Below are positions 9,949-19,346 of a DNA stretch of 64,000 bases, one piece after another. The notes below the pieces were generated by a model that was not told where the DNA came from, searched no databases, and saw only the letters and a program-made list of their open reading frames with translations. Origin of the DNA: SPDF01 sp963699825 (GTDB taxonomy: Bacteria > Gemmatimonadota > Gemmatimonadetes > Gemmatimonadales > GWC2-71-9); the NCBI GenBank assembly GCA_963699825.1, contig CAVOVI010000001.1:310001-374000 (forward strand), read 5' to 3'. Position numbers and translations under genes: made by a program. Numbering within the stretch: position 1 is the stretch's first letter; the number at the start of each line of letters is the position of its first letter.

Positions 9949-11983
9949 GTGTCGCTGTTCTCACTCCTGGCGATGTTCACCGCGGCGACGCAGCCGTTGA
10001 TCGCGCAGGATGCCGCGGTGGTCGAGGGGATCGCTCCACTCCTCCAGGCGGAGGATGCCCGCCAGTGGGCGCCGGGGGTGCTCGAAGCGGCGACATTCTC
10101 GCCGGAACTGCTGGTCCGCCGGACTGCCGCAATGTCGATCGGACGAATCGGCGACCTGCGGGGGACGGCCCTCCTGGTCCCGATGCTTCAGGACCGAGAC
10201 TCGACGCTCCATCCCACCGTGGCGTTTGCGCTCGGACTCCTCAGGGATACCGCGGCCGTGGCGCCGCTGATCGCCCGGCTCACGACGATGCCGATGCCGA
10301 CGCTGGAAACGGCGGAGGCGATCGTCACCGCGCTCACGAAGATCGGTGGGCCGGCGGCCTCTGAGATGGTCGCGCGGGTGCTGAACAACACCGCGAATCT
10401 CACGATGACGGGCGCGGGGGATGTGCTGGTGCGGCGCGCCGCGCTGGAGTCGTGGCGGCTGGGATCGGCGGCTTCCAGCCGACAACTCATCGCGCTTGCC
10501 GAGAGCAGCGACGACGAACTTCGGTGGCGTGCCGTCTTTACCCTCGGACGGATTCAGGCCCCGGCCGCGGGCCCGACCTTCCTCAACGCGCTGCAGGATC
10601 AGCATCCCACGGTGCGGTTGTATGCCGCCAAGGCCCTCACCAGTTCCTACGCCGCCTCCGCCAATCTCGAGTCCGAGAGCGTCATCGAGTTGCTCGCCCG
10701 CGCGGCCCGGGATGACAATGCCGGTGTCCGCATCGCCGCGCTCACCTCGCTGGGCAGCTATCGTCGCCCGGAGGTTGCGGACCAGGTCATCTCCCAGCTG
10801 GGCGATCCGGTCTTCAATGTGCAGGTCGAGGCGGCGAGGACGCTGGGGCTGTCGGGAGGAGCGGTCGCAGTCGCGCAGCTCTCCCGGATTGTGCGGGAAG
10901 GAAAGGGCAGCTTCGCGCTGCGGCAGCAGGCCCTGCTGGGCTTGGCACGGACCAGCCCCGATTCGTTCAGGTTCCTGTCCGCAGGCTGGACCTCGAGCCC
11001 CCGATGGCCCGAGCGGGCGACCGCTGCCGAGGGCTGGGGTTGGGTGGCGCCAGGCCCGGACGTGTCGCATCCCGATTTCTTTGCCGACCCCGATGGCCGG
11101 GTGGCGGCGGCGGCCCTGCAGGGGTGGCTGCGCGCGGTCAAGGGCCCCAATGCGCAACTGCTCGCGACCGCACGCGGGCTGCTGACCCATCGGGACGCCG
11201 GTGGTGCGGACACTGGCGGCGGAGGCAATCGCCCGTGCCCCCGTCGAGAGCGACATCGTCCCCCTGGCGGCCGCCTACGACCGGGCGCTGAACGACTCGA
11301 TCACGGACGCGGCCATCAGCGCGCTCAGCACCCTCCGCACCATCGCCGGCCTCTCGGCGGAGGATGCCGATGCGGTGAACCGGGTCTTCCTCTCGCGGAC
11401 CTCGCGTCCAGCTGACTACGTGCTGCGGCTTTGGGCCGAGGCGGCCTGGCCGGCGGCCGCACAGCGATGGGGCCCGGCATTCCCGCTTCAGACCGGCCGG
11501 ACACTCCAGGATTACCGGGAAATCGCCAGCCGCTTCATGGCGATTCCCGAGTCCCCTGACGCCCACCCGCACGTCTTCATCGAGACAGACCAGCGGGACG
11601 TCATCGAAATCGAGTTGCTGGGCCCCGAGGCGCCCCTGACCGTCGTCAATTTCCTGACGCTGATGGACCGACGCTTCTTCGACAACGGCCGATGGCACCG
11701 GGTTGTGCCAGGGCTGGTCGCGCAGGATGGTGACCCCCGGGGTGATGGATGGGGCGGGCCGGGCTACGCGATCCGTGACGAGATCAACCAGCGGCAATTC
11801 GATGGCTACCAATTGGGGATGGCGTTGTCCGGTCCCGACACCGGCGGGAGCCAGTTCTTCCTGACCTTGGGGGCCCAACCGCATCTCGACGGCAGGTTCA
11901 CCGTCTTTGGGCGTGTCGTGGGGTCGCCCACCTCGCTGCTGCGGGTGACCCAGGGGGATCCGATCCGGCTCATCCGGCGATGA
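9949..11983 (+). CDS. Exported HEAT-repeat protein with C-terminal cyclophilin domain (one or two +1 shifts)
   Basis: Residues 1-20 form a signal sequence ending in LIAQ. About 450 residues of HEAT/PBS-type helical repeats follow, with recurring VRRTAAMSIGRIGD-like units. A cyclophilin-type peptidyl-prolyl isomerase domain of about 150 residues closes the protein, with GRWHRVVPGLVAQDGDP, ALSGPDTGGSQFF and FGRVVG. The frame moves +1 at 11197-11200: HRDAGG must continue as VVRTLAAEAI. A second one may lie near 9949. The ATG at 9936 begins MRSTR in the frame before, and joining it to SLFSLLAM would give a normal positively charged signal-peptide start, whereas GTG 9949 lacks it. Likely a periplasmic folding factor; the partner is unknown. 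Confidence 0.82.
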
Positions 11984-12013
11984 AGTCCTTGAGCTGACCG
12001 GCGATAACCTCCT

Positions 12014-12718
12014 ATGCCACAACACTTTCGGCTTGACCACCTGAGTCGCATTCCGTATCTTTGTCTCTTGGTGGCGTGCGCCAGGTCGAGCCCGCAAACC
12101 GTGCCGCAGAATCTCCCAGCGGTCACCCAGTCGGAGGCCGCGCGCTGGGCAGCGACCACCGCCCCGGAGGGACACCGGCTCCGCCGGTTCCGCTGGCTGT
12201 TCAACGACGGGCAGGCTTCCGTTGGCGGGCAGGGAAGCGCGCGTTTCGCCGGCCCTGACTCGTTGCGGTTCGACATTTCGGGACCGCTGGGGATTGGCGG
12301 CGCCGCGGCCATGGTGGTCGGCGACCAGGCGCGGTGGGTCCAGCCCCCCGACGTGATCGCTCGTCTGATCCCCAGCTATCCGTTGATGTGGGCGATGTTC
12401 GGCGTGATTCGTCCACCGCCTGCGGGCGCCAGGATCAGGGGGACGCAAGGAGCGGGGACGACCCAGTTCGCCTGGGCCTACGGGGCTGACACGGTCCGGT
12501 ATTCCCGCCAGACGGGGAGCCCGGGTACCTTGCGGGCAGAGTGGCAGCGCGACGGCGTCACGATGGGGATCGTCGAGACCCGGCTGAATGCCGACGGAGC
12601 ACCGGTCTCCGCACGGCTGACCGTTCCAACTGTACCGGCCCGACTGGACCTCACGATTGTCGTTGATTCGATTGCGCCGGCATTTCCGCCGTCCGTCTGG
12701 ACTCCGCCTGCTCCTTAG
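12014..12718 (+). CDS. Putative lipoprotein, LolB/DUF4292-like
   Basis: Protein of 234 residues with a lipobox-like LLVAC at residues 18-22 preceded by a short hydrophobic stretch, so it is probably lipid-anchored. The remainder is a series of beta-strands such as SLRFDISGPLG, MVVGDQARWV and GIVETRLNADG, reminiscent of the LolA/LolB-like half-barrel fold in DUF4292 proteins. Its 3' end overlaps the next gene, an LptE homologue, by about 60 bases, suggesting a shared outer-membrane role. No catalytic motif is seen. Confidence 0.65.
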   Translation: MPQHFRLDHLSRIPYLCLLVACARSSPQTVPQNLPAVTQSEAARWAATTAPEGHRLRRFRWLFNDGQASVGGQGSARFAGPDSLRFDISGPLGIGGAAAMVVGDQARWVQPPDVIARLIPSYPLMWAMFGVIRPPPAGARIRGTQGAGTTQFAWAYGADTVRYSRQTGSPGTLRAEWQRDGVTMGIVETRLNADGAPVSARLTVPTVPARLDLTIVVDSIAPAFPPSVWTPPAP

Positions 12719-13202
12719 CCTTCCGCTCCTGGCGGGATGCTGGTACGGGTTTGCGGGGGGTGGGTTGCCGGCGGATATCAAGACGGTCGCCATCATGCCG
12801 TTCGACAACCTGACGACCGAGCCGGCGCTCACGCAGCAGGTGAACGAAGCGGTCAAGACCGCCATGGAGGGACGCCTCGGCCTCCGCGCTGCTGGTGAAC
12901 CCACGGCCGACGCCATCGTTCGAGGCTCCATCGTCCGGTACGAACCGGACCTGCCGGTGGCGTACACGGGCACCGGGGCCACGAACGCCGCCGGGAACCA
13001 GAACGTGGTGGTCACGCAGCGGGCGCTGCAGATGACGGTCAATATCGAGATCTACGACCAGAAGGCCAACAAGACGATCTGGAAGCGCAACAGCCTCATC
13101 GTGGAGGCCAACTACGACCCGGGCCGGGAGCAGGAAGGTCGCGAGCGCGCATTGGACAAACTGGTGACGGACATCGTGGACGGAGCGCAATCACAATGGT
13201 AA
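12657..13202 (+). CDS. lptE: LptE-like LPS-assembly lipoprotein
   Basis: LptE sits inside the LptD barrel and helps deliver lipopolysaccharide to the outer leaflet. The protein has a lipobox LLAGC near residue 28, then GLPADIKTVAIMPFDNLT, the classic start of the LptE domain, and IVRGSIVRYEP and QMTVNIEIYDQ strands. The length of about 180 residues is usual. The start is uncertain: TTG codons at 12657, 12663 and 12672 are all possible and all overlap the upstream gene. It fits the lptC-lptA-lptB genes at 51.3-54.4 kb. Confidence 0.82.
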   Translation: MSLIRLRRHFRRPSGLRLLLSLPLLAGCWYGFAGGGLPADIKTVAIMPFDNLTTEPALTQQVNEAVKTAMEGRLGLRAAGEPTADAIVRGSIVRYEPDLPVAYTGTGATNAAGNQNVVVTQRALQMTVNIEIYDQKANKTIWKRNSLIVEANYDPGREQEGRERALDKLVTDIVDGAQSQW

Positions 13203-13564
13203 GTCGCGCAACGAACCGGCGGGGCTCGAGTTCCACGGGCTGCCTGCTGACCATGCTCGTCTTCTCCGCGGTGCTCTACTATGGCATCAATATCGGCGAA
13301 GTGTATTGGCGCTACTACCAGTATCAGGACGAGATGCGCTCCCAGGCCCGCCTGGCACCGAGCCTGAACGATGGCGTCATCCGGCGGCGCTTGCTGCTGA
13401 CGGTGGACCGCCTCGGACTCCCGGCAGAGGCGCAGAAGATTCAGATCAAGCGGACCGCGAAACCGCGGCAAATCATCATTCAGAGCGAGTACGAGGAAGA
13501 GGTCCGCCTCCCGCTCTTCAATCACACCTTCCATTTCCGCCCCAGCGCGGTCGAAGGGCTTTGA
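13196..13564 (+). CDS. Small membrane-anchored protein of unknown function
   Basis: Protein of 122 residues with a single N-terminal membrane segment (about residues 16-34, GCLLTMLVFSAVLYYGINI) and a basic, soluble C-terminal region containing RRRLLLTVDRLGLPAEAQKIQIKR. The ATG at 13196 overlaps the end of lptE, so it is co-transcribed. I do not recognise a named family. The fold suggested by the text is a short alpha/beta domain facing the periplasm. Confidence 0.7.
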   Translation: MVSRATNRRGSSSTGCLLTMLVFSAVLYYGINIGEVYWRYYQYQDEMRSQARLAPSLNDGVIRRRLLLTVDRLGLPAEAQKIQIKRTAKPRQIIIQSEYEEEVRLPLFNHTFHFRPSAVEGL

Positions 13565-13568
13565 TATC

Positions 13569-14849
13569 GTGATGCTTACCATCGGGGCCGTGACCCCCGT
13601 GCTTGCGGCCGCTGGGGGGACCGGTGGCCACAGCCTTGCCGGATTCCTGCTCACACTGACCGCCATCCTCCTCGCCGCCAAGCTGTTCGGCGAGCTCGCG
13701 GAGCGGATCGGCCAACCCGCCGTGCTTGGCGAGCTTCTCGCGGGCGTACTCCTCGGATCAAGCGCGCTGGGCATCATCCCCCAAACGGGCGCGACGGCCG
13801 AGATCATCACGATGCTGGCCGAGCTGGGCGTCCTCGTGCTGCTCTTCGAGATCGGACTCGAGACTGATCTTCGGGAGATGCGGAAGGTCGGCGGCTCCGC
13901 CATATCGGTCGCGGCGGTCGGTGTCGTCCTTCCCTTCCTGGCGGGCTACCTCTTCTGGGTGAACGTGCCGCACGGTATGGGAGACGCAAACACCCTTGCC
14001 ACTGCGGCGGTGTTCATCGGCGCCGCGCTGACGGCCACCTCGGTCGGCATCACCGCCCGCGTGCTCTCCGATCTGGCCAACCTCGGCTCTATCGAGGGGA
14101 GGATCATCATCGGCGCCGCCGTCATCGACGATGTGCTCGGTCTGGTGATCCTCACGGTCGTCTCCGGTGTCGCCGCGGGTGGCGCGCTCTCGCCGTTCAG
14201 CGTGGCCCGCATCCTGGCGGTTGCCATCGGCTTCCTCGTCATCGCCATCGCGATCGGCGGGTGGGTCGCCCCTCGACTGTTCAAGTCCATCGCCAACATG
14301 AAGGTCTCGTACGCCGTCCCGATCATCGCGCTGGCCATCGCGTTCGGGCTGGCCGCGGTGGCGGACATGGCTGGTTCCGCCCTGATCATGGGTGCGTTCG
14401 CAGCCGGCATTATCCTCGCACGCACCGAACAGTACAACGCGATCGAGAACCGGGTCCGACCGGTCGGCGCCCTGCTGACCCCGATCTTCTTTGTGTACGT
14501 CGGGAGCTCGCTCGACATCAACCTGCTGAACCCGATGCGTCCGGGCGGTGGCTTCCTCCTGCTCGTTGCCCTCGGACTCACCCTCCTGGCGATCGTCGGC
14601 AAGGTGGCGGCGGGCTACGCCGCGCCGTGGAAGAAGTTCCGCCGGCTCGCGGTGGGCGTCGGCATGGTGCCCCGCGGCGAGGTCGGACTGATCTTCGCCG
14701 ATGTGGGCCGCCGGTCGGGTCTCCTGACCGACGACGTCTTCAGCGTCGTGCTCCTGATGGTGATGGGCACCACCTTCGTCGCGCCGCCGCTGCTCAAGAT
14801 CCTCTTCCGTGGGCAGGCCGCAGACGTCGGTGCCGAGCATGTCCTGTGA
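13569..14849 (+). CDS. Cation:proton antiporter, CPA2 / Kef type
   Basis: Twelve-helix monovalent cation:proton antiporter of 426 residues. Early helices contain GQPAVLGELLAGVLLG and LLFEIGLETDL. The ion-binding region is AAVIDDVLGLVIL, with the paired aspartates expected for electrogenic family members. The C-terminal helices include VPRGEVGLIFADVG. There is no C-terminal TrkA/RCK domain, so gating by nucleotides is not evident. GTG 13569 or ATG 13572 may be the start. Its stop overlaps the start of rfaE2. Confidence 0.92.
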   Translation: MMLTIGAVTPVLAAAGGTGGHSLAGFLLTLTAILLAAKLFGELAERIGQPAVLGELLAGVLLGSSALGIIPQTGATAEIITMLAELGVLVLLFEIGLETDLREMRKVGGSAISVAAVGVVLPFLAGYLFWVNVPHGMGDANTLATAAVFIGAALTATSVGITARVLSDLANLGSIEGRIIIGAAVIDDVLGLVILTVVSGVAAGGALSPFSVARILAVAIGFLVIAIAIGGWVAPRLFKSIANMKVSYAVPIIALAIAFGLAAVADMAGSALIMGAFAAGIILARTEQYNAIENRVRPVGALLTPIFFVYVGSSLDINLLNPMRPGGGFLLLVALGLTLLAIVGKVAAGYAAPWKKFRRLAVGVGMVPRGEVGLIFADVGRRSGLLTDDVFSVVLLMVMGTTFVAPPLLKILFRGQAADVGAEHVL

Positions 14850-15322
14850 ATACCGACCGGAAGGTGCGCACGCTGGCCGAAGCCCAGGAATGGCGCCATG
14901 CCGAAATGGGCAATGTCGTCTTCACCAACGGGGTGTTCGACATTCTCCATCCCGGGCACCTCGCGTTGCTGGAGGCGGCCCGCACTGAGGGGGGATCGCT
15001 GGTCGTCGGCGTCAACACCGACGCGTCGGTCCGCCGCCTGGGCAAGTCCCCCGACCGGCCCATCGTTCCGGAAGCGGCACGCGCCCGCATGCTGGCGGGA
15101 TTCGCCGCGGTGGATTGTGTCGTGCTCTTCGACGAAGACACGCCCCTCAACCTGATTCGCGCCCTGGAACCCGACGTCCTGGTCAAGGGTGCCGACTACA
15201 CCCGCGAGCAGATTGTCGGCGGTGACTTCGTTGAAGGACGCGGTGGCCGGGTGGTCCGCGTGGAACTGGTGCCCGATCACTCGACCACTCGCCTCCTGGA
15301 GCGCCTGCGTGCCACGCCCTGA
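14846..15322 (+). CDS. rfaE2: D-glycero-beta-D-manno-heptose 1-phosphate adenylyltransferase
   Basis: Single-domain nucleotidyltransferase of 158 residues that activates heptose 1-phosphate to ADP-heptose for the LPS inner core. The cytidylyltransferase signature TNGVFDILHPGHLALLEAAR contains the HxGH site. Also visible are VVGVNTDASVRRLGK and VLVKGADYTREQIVGG, typical of RfaE domain II. The kinase half found in bifunctional HldE is absent. The GTG start overlaps the antiporter stop. Confidence 0.93.
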   Translation: MNTDRKVRTLAEAQEWRHAEMGNVVFTNGVFDILHPGHLALLEAARTEGGSLVVGVNTDASVRRLGKSPDRPIVPEAARARMLAGFAAVDCVVLFDEDTPLNLIRALEPDVLVKGADYTREQIVGGDFVEGRGGRVVRVELVPDHSTTRLLERLRATP

Positions 15323-16019
15323 CGGTCGCCAGAACGACGCACTCCGCCCGCTCGTCCTCGAGCGCGGCGCCAATCCCTACGCCGAGGGTTCCTGCCTGGT
15401 GCGCGCCGGGGGCACGCTGGTGCACTGCACCGCGAGCGTCGAGCAGGGTGTTCCGTCGTGGCGCCGCGGCTCGGGGCAGGGGTGGGTGACGGCGGAGTAC
15501 GCCATGCTCCCGCGCGCCACCACCGAACGGACCTCGCGCGAGCGGAACGGCCCCGGCGGGCGAACGCAGGAAATCCAGCGGCTGATCGGGCGCTCGCTCC
15601 GCGCGGCGATGGGGACCATGGCGTTCGGCGAGTACACCATCCGCATCGACTGCGACGTCCTCCAGGCCGATGGTGGCACCCGTACCGCCAGCATCACCGG
15701 TGCCTGCGTGGCGCTGGCCGACGCCACCGCCTGGCTTGCCCGGACCACCGGGGTACCCGATCCCTTCGGCTGCCTCGTGGCGGCGGTGTCGGTCGGCGTG
15801 GTGGATGGGGAGGTCCGGCTGGACCTGGCGTACCTCGAGGACAAGGACGCCGCCGTGGATGCCAACTTCGTCATGCTGGAGCCGGACAAGTTCGTGGAAG
15901 TGCAGGGGACGGGCGAGGCAGGCACGTTCAGCCGGGCGGAACTCGACGGCCTGCTGGCGTATGGCGAGAAGGGCATTGCGCAGCTGTTCGCCCTGCAGCG
16001 CAAGGCGCTTGGGCGGTGA
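15309..16019 (+). CDS. rph: Ribonuclease PH
   Basis: Phosphorolytic 3'-5' exoribonuclease that trims the 3' ends of tRNA precursors. The start is GTG at 15309, giving RPDGRQNDALRPL, the conserved family start; earlier in-frame codons overlap rfaE2. Further motifs are WVTAEYAMLPRAT, RTQEIQRLIGRSLRA, RIDCDVLQADGGTRTASITGA and the DLAYLEDKDA strand. The 236 residues agree with other RNase PH proteins. It overlaps rdgB by four bases. Confidence 0.95.
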   Translation: MPRPDGRQNDALRPLVLERGANPYAEGSCLVRAGGTLVHCTASVEQGVPSWRRGSGQGWVTAEYAMLPRATTERTSRERNGPGGRTQEIQRLIGRSLRAAMGTMAFGEYTIRIDCDVLQADGGTRTASITGACVALADATAWLARTTGVPDPFGCLVAAVSVGVVDGEVRLDLAYLEDKDAAVDANFVMLEPDKFVEVQGTGEAGTFSRAELDGLLAYGEKGIAQLFALQRKALGR

Positions 16020-16633
16020 AGCTGCTGGTCGCCACCCGAAGCGACGGGAAGCAGCGGGAAGTGAAGCGACTGCTGGCGGCATCCGGGCTGGATGTCGTGT
16101 TTCCCAATGACATGAATCTCTTTGAAGACCCCTCCGAAGATCTCCTCGAGAATGCGGACAGCTTTCGGGCCAACGCCCTGGCCAAGGCCGAGCATTTTGC
16201 CAAGCGGTCGGCGCTGCCGACGGTGGCGGATGACTCCGGGCTCGAAGTGTTCTACCTCGGCGGCGCCCCTGGGACGCGCTCCAAGCGATGGGCCGGCGCG
16301 AGCGGTACGGCGGAAGAAATCGATGCCGCCAACAATGCCGAGCTGGTGCGGCGACTCGCCGGTGCGCCGGAATCCAAGCGCATGGCGCGGTATCGCTGCG
16401 CGTTGGTGCTCATCCGGAAGGTTGGCGCGCTGCCGGAGATCTTCGAAGGGGAGTGCGCCGGGCGGATTCTGGAAACGCCGGCCGGAACCGCCGGGTTCGG
16501 CTACGATCCGTACTTCTACTCCACCGACCTCGGCAAGAGCTTCGGCGAGGCAACGGAGACGGAGAAGGACGGCGTCAGTCATCGGGGACGCGCCTTCCGG
16601 GCGCTCGTGGCGGCGCTGCGGGAGGAGGGCTGA
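16016..16633 (+). CDS. rdgB: XTP/dITP diphosphatase (non-canonical purine NTPase)
   Basis: House-cleaning nucleotidase that hydrolyses dITP, dXTP and related nucleotides. Motifs are LVATRSDGKQREVKRLL at the start, VADDSGLEV with catalytic acid residues, GAPGTRSKRWAG, and FGYDPYFY. The pair rph-rdgB is common in bacteria. GTG 16016 starts within the rph stop. 205 residues, intact. Confidence 0.95.
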   Translation: MKLLVATRSDGKQREVKRLLAASGLDVVFPNDMNLFEDPSEDLLENADSFRANALAKAEHFAKRSALPTVADDSGLEVFYLGGAPGTRSKRWAGASGTAEEIDAANNAELVRRLAGAPESKRMARYRCALVLIRKVGALPEIFEGECAGRILETPAGTAGFGYDPYFYSTDLGKSFGEATETEKDGVSHRGRAFRALVAALREEG

Positions 16634-16718
16634 TGACACCGGACCCCCGCCCAGGAGGTGGCTGGTGCTGGCCGCGCCTGCCTCGGCGCCTCCGCCCGGC
16701 CGTGCTGCGCAAGCGGCA

Positions 16719-17165
16719 ATGAATTACGCAGCGTTCCAGGACTTCGCCACCCGCTACACGACCGCGTGGGGGAGCCAGGACGCCGCGAGTGTCGCCGCCT
16801 TCTATGCGGAAGACGGATCACTCACGATCAATGACGGGGCGCCTGCGGTCGGCAGGGACGCCATCATCGCCGCGGCACAGGGATTCATGTCGGCGCTGCC
16901 GGACATGGCGCTCTTCATGGATTCGATCAAGATCGTCGGGACAGGTGCGGAGTATTTCTGGACGCTGACCGGCACCAACACCGGTCCCGGCGGGACGGGC
17001 AACGCGGTATGGGTCAGCGGCTACGAGGAGTGGACGTTCACGGCAGACGGGTTGATCGCGCAGTCGCTGGGCCATTTCCCGGCGGCTGAATACGAGAGGC
17101 AGTTGCGGGGCGGCGTGGCTAGCGGCGAGGCGGAAGCATCCGTGACGCCGTCGTTCGATCAATGA
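16719..17165 (+). CDS. SnoaL/DUF4440-like NTF2-fold protein
   Basis: About 148 residues with the cone-shaped NTF2 pattern: YTTAWGSQDAASVAAFYAEDGSLTIND, GRDAIIAAAQGFMSALPD and GYEEWTFTADGLIAQSLGHF. Such proteins bind or convert small hydrophobic substrates, but nothing here identifies one. Upstream in the same frame lies LVLAAPASAPPPGRAAQA, which looks like part of a signal peptide, so the protein may begin before 16719 and be exported. Its 3' end overlaps the esterase remnant on the other strand. Confidence 0.7.
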   Translation: MNYAAFQDFATRYTTAWGSQDAASVAAFYAEDGSLTINDGAPAVGRDAIIAAAQGFMSALPDMALFMDSIKIVGTGAEYFWTLTGTNTGPGGTGNAVWVSGYEEWTFTADGLIAQSLGHFPAAEYERQLRGGVASGEAEASVTPSFDQ

Positions 17166-17679
17166 AGATCAACCCGTCAAACTCGAGCGGCATGATCCCC
17201 TGCAGGTCAAATCCGTAGTCATACGCCGCATATCCAACATGCCGGACAGGCCTCGGCTGTAAGAGCCAGGCGCCGCCTGCGTCACCTTTCGCCGACCGAA
17301 GGTCCACGATCAGCCCAGCACTGCCGGCCCGGCGTGGGACTGCGGCCAGCGCCGCCTCGACGACTGCAGGGATCACTTCAGGATCGGTGCGTCCGAGGAA
17401 CGCCAGCTGTGAATCGATCGGTGTCCGGTGGTCCTGCATGTCGTAGCCGACAAACCGGACCGGTCGATTCGGATGTGTCCGGTTGTGTTCTCGCATCGAG
17501 GTGACGAGCTCTTCCATCTCCTCCGTGTTCCACACGCGGAACATCACGCGCATTGCATCTCGCGTCTCTCCGTCCCCGCCCAGGACGAACGCGTTCAGGC
17601 GCTTCGCCCGTCGTGAGGGATCGACTGCCGCCCCTCGCACGGGGAGGTTATCGTGCGGGTGTGGCCGCACGAAGACCAA
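17119..17679 (-). pseudogene. Erythromycin esterase family remnant (internally deleted)
   Basis: The reading frame contains FRVWNTEEMEELVTSMREHN and VRFVGYDMQ, hallmarks of the erythromycin esterase / succinoglycan-biosynthesis EreA fold. It then jumps after about 30 residues to the C-terminal part (GLIVDLRSA, GYAAYDYGFDLQGIMPLEFDGLIFID). Roughly the first 80 residues and about 150 central residues of a complete family member (about 400) are missing, including the regions carrying the catalytic histidines. No ORF with the missing parts is nearby. It is best seen as a degraded copy, sitting between the SnoaL-like gene and the cardiolipin synthase gene. Confidence 0.65.
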
Positions 17680-17857
17680 GCCGTTCCCACATCAGCAGGA
17701 CGTCTTCACTGGGTCCTCATCCTGGCGCAAACGTGCATCTGAGATCATGGGAATCCCGCGCGCCGATGGGTGACCACCTCTCGCACCGCAGCCGACCCTG
17801 TCCGCCGGAGCGGTATGTGCCGCCGGCGCCACCGCCCTCGAAGCATCCGGAGACCTG

Positions 17858-19318
17858 ATGAAGTTCCCCTGGCGCGGTACCACGGGCAGCAGGAGCAAGC
17901 GCCTGACGATCCTCGTGGTGGCCCTGTTACATGTGGCCGGCATCATCTCCTCCATTCACGCCGTGATGACCGCCCGGACCTCGCAGGGCGCCATCGCATG
18001 GGGAGTGAGCCTCAACACCTTTCCCTATGTGGCCGTCCCGGCCTACCTGGTCCTTGGCCGCCGGAACTTCAATGGATACATCGCGGCGTGGCGTGAGCGC
18101 CAAGTGGACGTGGACCGGTTTCGGACCGAGATGGAGGCGCGGCTCGCACCGTTCGAGATGCCGGGTCTGGAGGAGAACCCGAACTATGTGGCGATGGAGC
18201 GACTGGCCCACACCCCGCTTCTCCGGGGGAACGATGTGACCCTGCTGGTGGATGGCGACGCCACCTTCAACAGCGTCATCGAAGGGCTGGAGCAGGCCCA
18301 GTCCTATGCCCTGGTCCAGTTCTATATCGTCCACGACGACGGCCTCGGACGCCGGCTCAAGACCGCGATGATCGAGTGCGCCGGTCGCGGGGTTGCTGTC
18401 TACTTCCTCTTCGACGAGGTCGGGAGCGCGGGGCTGCCCAAGAGCTACCTGGCGGAACTCGAAGCCGCGGGCGTGCGACAGTCCAAGTTCAACACCACGC
18501 AGGGCGCCCACAACCGCTTCCAGCTTAATTTCAGGAATCACCGCAAGAACGTGGTGGTCGACGGGCGGGTGGCGTGGATCGGGGGGCACAATGTAGGCGA
18601 CGAGTACCTCGGACTCGACCCGAAGATCGGGCACTGGCGGGATACCCACGTGCGGGTCGAGGGCCCCGCGGCCCAGGTCGCCCAGATGTCCTTCCTGGCC
18701 GACTGGTACTGGGCGGTGCGCACGATACCCGACGTCAGCTGGGAGCCCCGGGCCGCCGCCAGCGGCGCCGATGTGCCGGCGATGATCCTCGCGATGTCGC
18801 CGACCGACGATTTTGAAACGGCCGAGTTGTTCTTCATGCACGCGATCGATGCGGCCCGCGAGCGGCTCTGGATTGCCACACCGTATTTCGTGCCCGACGA
18901 AGGGATCATGATGGCCCTGGAGCTTGCGGCGATGCGCGGAGTGGATGTGCGGATCATCGTGCCCGACAAGTCCGACAACCCGCTCGCCGATCTCGCCGCG
19001 CGCTACTATGCCAACCAGCTTGCGGGGCGGGGCATGCGGTTCTACCGGTACACGGACGGCTTTCCGCATCAGAAGGTGTTGCTCGTCGACCAGCAGGTCG
19101 CCTCGGTGGGCACCGCCAACTTCGACAATCGGTCGTTCCGGCTGCAGTTCGAGATCAACGCGATCATCGTCGATTCGGCCTTCGGGGGTACGGTCGAGGC
19201 GATGCTGGTCAACGACATGGCCCATGCCGTGGCCTGGGAGCCGGCCGATTTGCGCAACGCCCCCTTCACCCGCCGCCTGGCGGCGTCCGTAGCGCGGCTC
19301 ACCGCGCCGGTCCTGTAG
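17858..19318 (+). CDS. cls: Cardiolipin synthase, phospholipase D superfamily
   Basis: Membrane phospholipid synthase of 486 residues. Two N-terminal membrane helices (about residues 16-36 and 44-62) are followed by two PLD half-domains. The first HxK(x)4D motif is HRKNVVVD at residue 228 with GGHNVGDEYLG after it. The second is HQKVLLVD at residue 404 followed by VGTANFDNRSFRLQFEIN. The paired order, spacing and length match ClsA-type enzymes. It stands directly upstream of a second, very divergent PLD-like gene, with which it probably shares a transcript. Confidence 0.93.
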   Translation: MKFPWRGTTGSRSKRLTILVVALLHVAGIISSIHAVMTARTSQGAIAWGVSLNTFPYVAVPAYLVLGRRNFNGYIAAWRERQVDVDRFRTEMEARLAPFEMPGLEENPNYVAMERLAHTPLLRGNDVTLLVDGDATFNSVIEGLEQAQSYALVQFYIVHDDGLGRRLKTAMIECAGRGVAVYFLFDEVGSAGLPKSYLAELEAAGVRQSKFNTTQGAHNRFQLNFRNHRKNVVVDGRVAWIGGHNVGDEYLGLDPKIGHWRDTHVRVEGPAAQVAQMSFLADWYWAVRTIPDVSWEPRAAASGADVPAMILAMSPTDDFETAELFFMHAIDAARERLWIATPYFVPDEGIMMALELAAMRGVDVRIIVPDKSDNPLADLAARYYANQLAGRGMRFYRYTDGFPHQKVLLVDQQVASVGTANFDNRSFRLQFEINAIIVDSAFGGTVEAMLVNDMAHAVAWEPADLRNAPFTRRLAASVARLTAPVL

Positions 19319-19346
19319 CATGCACGCACCTGGAAGGTGGTCCCGG

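Noticed and set aside
16633..16722. Short open frame MTPDPRPGGGW between rdgB and the SnoaL-like gene
   Set aside because: 29 codons with no ribosome site or motif; the other frame here looks like the signal peptide of the SnoaL-like protein.
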